Of a stretch of DNA of 45,753 nt, positions 45,626 through 45,753 are shown piece by piece. The DNA is from Thermostichus vulcanus str. 'Rupite' (GTDB taxonomy: Bacteria > Cyanobacteriota > Cyanobacteriia > Thermostichales > Thermostichaceae), in assembly GCF_022848905.1 (NCBI RefSeq), contig NZ_JAFIRA010000032.1, positions 1 through 45,753 on the forward strand, in the 5' to 3' direction. The translations under genes and the position numbers were made by a program. Within the stretch, counting starts at the first letter, position 1. Every line of letters starts with the position of its first letter. Below the pieces are notes generated by a model. That model was not told the DNA's origin and searched no databases. It saw only the letters and a program-made list of their open reading frames with translations.

Positions 45626-45753
45626 GTTGACACTCCCCCGGTTAGAAACCGGGGGATTCTCCCTTCTAGCTCCCCACAGCTTGAAGCTGTGAGGGATTCA
45701 TGGAGTTCAGGGGATTGCCAACTACCCCATCCCCTGAGCCGACCCTACCTATT
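45626..45753 (-). mobile_element. right end of an IS200/IS605-like element, possibly with omega-RNA
   Basis: The last 128 bases hold three stems: CCCCCGGTT-AGA-AACCGGGGG at 45635-45655, CACAGC-TTGAA-GCTGTG at 45675-45691, and TCAGGGGAT/ATCCCCTGA at 45707-45715 and 45729-45737. Read on the minus strand the end is AACCGGGGGAGTGTCAAC, which fits subterminal-hairpin ends of IS200/IS605 (TnpB) elements. From memory, ISDra2-type right ends finish in TCAAC. The transposase or TnpB gene would lie beyond the window. The stems could belong to a TnpB guide RNA. Confidence 0.55.

Overview
The window is cyanobacterial chromosome. It carries psbD (photosystem II D2), chlL and chlN of the dark protochlorophyllide reductase, a light-dependent protochlorophyllide reductase, a class C flavodiiron protein of Flv1 type, homogentisate phytyltransferase, glycogen synthase and a cyanobacterial-type YidC with an Ig-like insertion. 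GGATCC, mostly as GGGATCCC, is hugely over-represented: I counted twenty copies in the first 4.7 kb, where about one is expected. It looks like the HIP-type iterated palindrome of this lineage. From memory, GGGATCCC replaces the usual GCGATCGC in thermophilic Synechococcus JA-type (Thermostichus-like) strains. That is a guess at the taxon, not a proof.

Layout. 0.1-3.5 kb, minus strand: homogentisate phytyltransferase, then yidC-jag-DUF177 in the usual cyanobacterial order. 3.7-7.3 kb: tRNA-Asn, pyrophosphatase, a Rieske oxygenase of the pheophorbide a oxygenase type, and a deoC-recO pair joined by an ATGA overlap. 7.3-13.7 kb, minus strand: a BMP-type (nucleoside-like) ABC importer with only one permease, a second Rieske oxygenase inside the operon and an APH-fold kinase downstream. 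13.8-19.2 kb, plus strand: ExoD-like protein, PadR regulator overlapping a small membrane protein, and a 1114-residue multi-PAS/GAF histidine kinase. 19.2-23.4 kb, minus strand: flv1 and an ammonium-channel/PP2C-phosphatase fusion. 23.6-27.4 kb: a small hypothetical gene, then chlN, por and chlL. 27.8-31.5 kb, minus strand: a hendecad-repeat coiled-coil membrane protein, then Uma2-murQ-XisF-like recombinase genes. 31.6-35.9 kb, plus strand: small ORF, uvrB and an MscS channel. 36-39.8 kb: a structured repeat region, stand-alone psbD, divergent glgA and a secreted helical protein. 39.8-45.0 kb, minus strand: rsmD and a TPR protein, a HEAT-repeat protein, then a PmbA/TldE - MBL-fold - DUF2358 gene string with ATGA overlaps. 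The window ends in an Rpn-type gene apparently broken by the right end of an IS200/IS605-like element.

Most notable are: (i) the Amt channel fused through a coiled coil to a SpoIIE/RsbU-type PP2C phosphatase with intact catalytic acids and intact Amt twin histidines, a candidate ammonium-sensing transceptor; (ii) a DeoC homologue whose Schiff-base lysine is methionine; (iii) the purine/nucleoside-type importer operon with an embedded Rieske oxygenase; and (iv) a serine-recombinase-like protein whose catalytic residues seem to be missing. All family assignments come from motifs read by eye. No database search was run.
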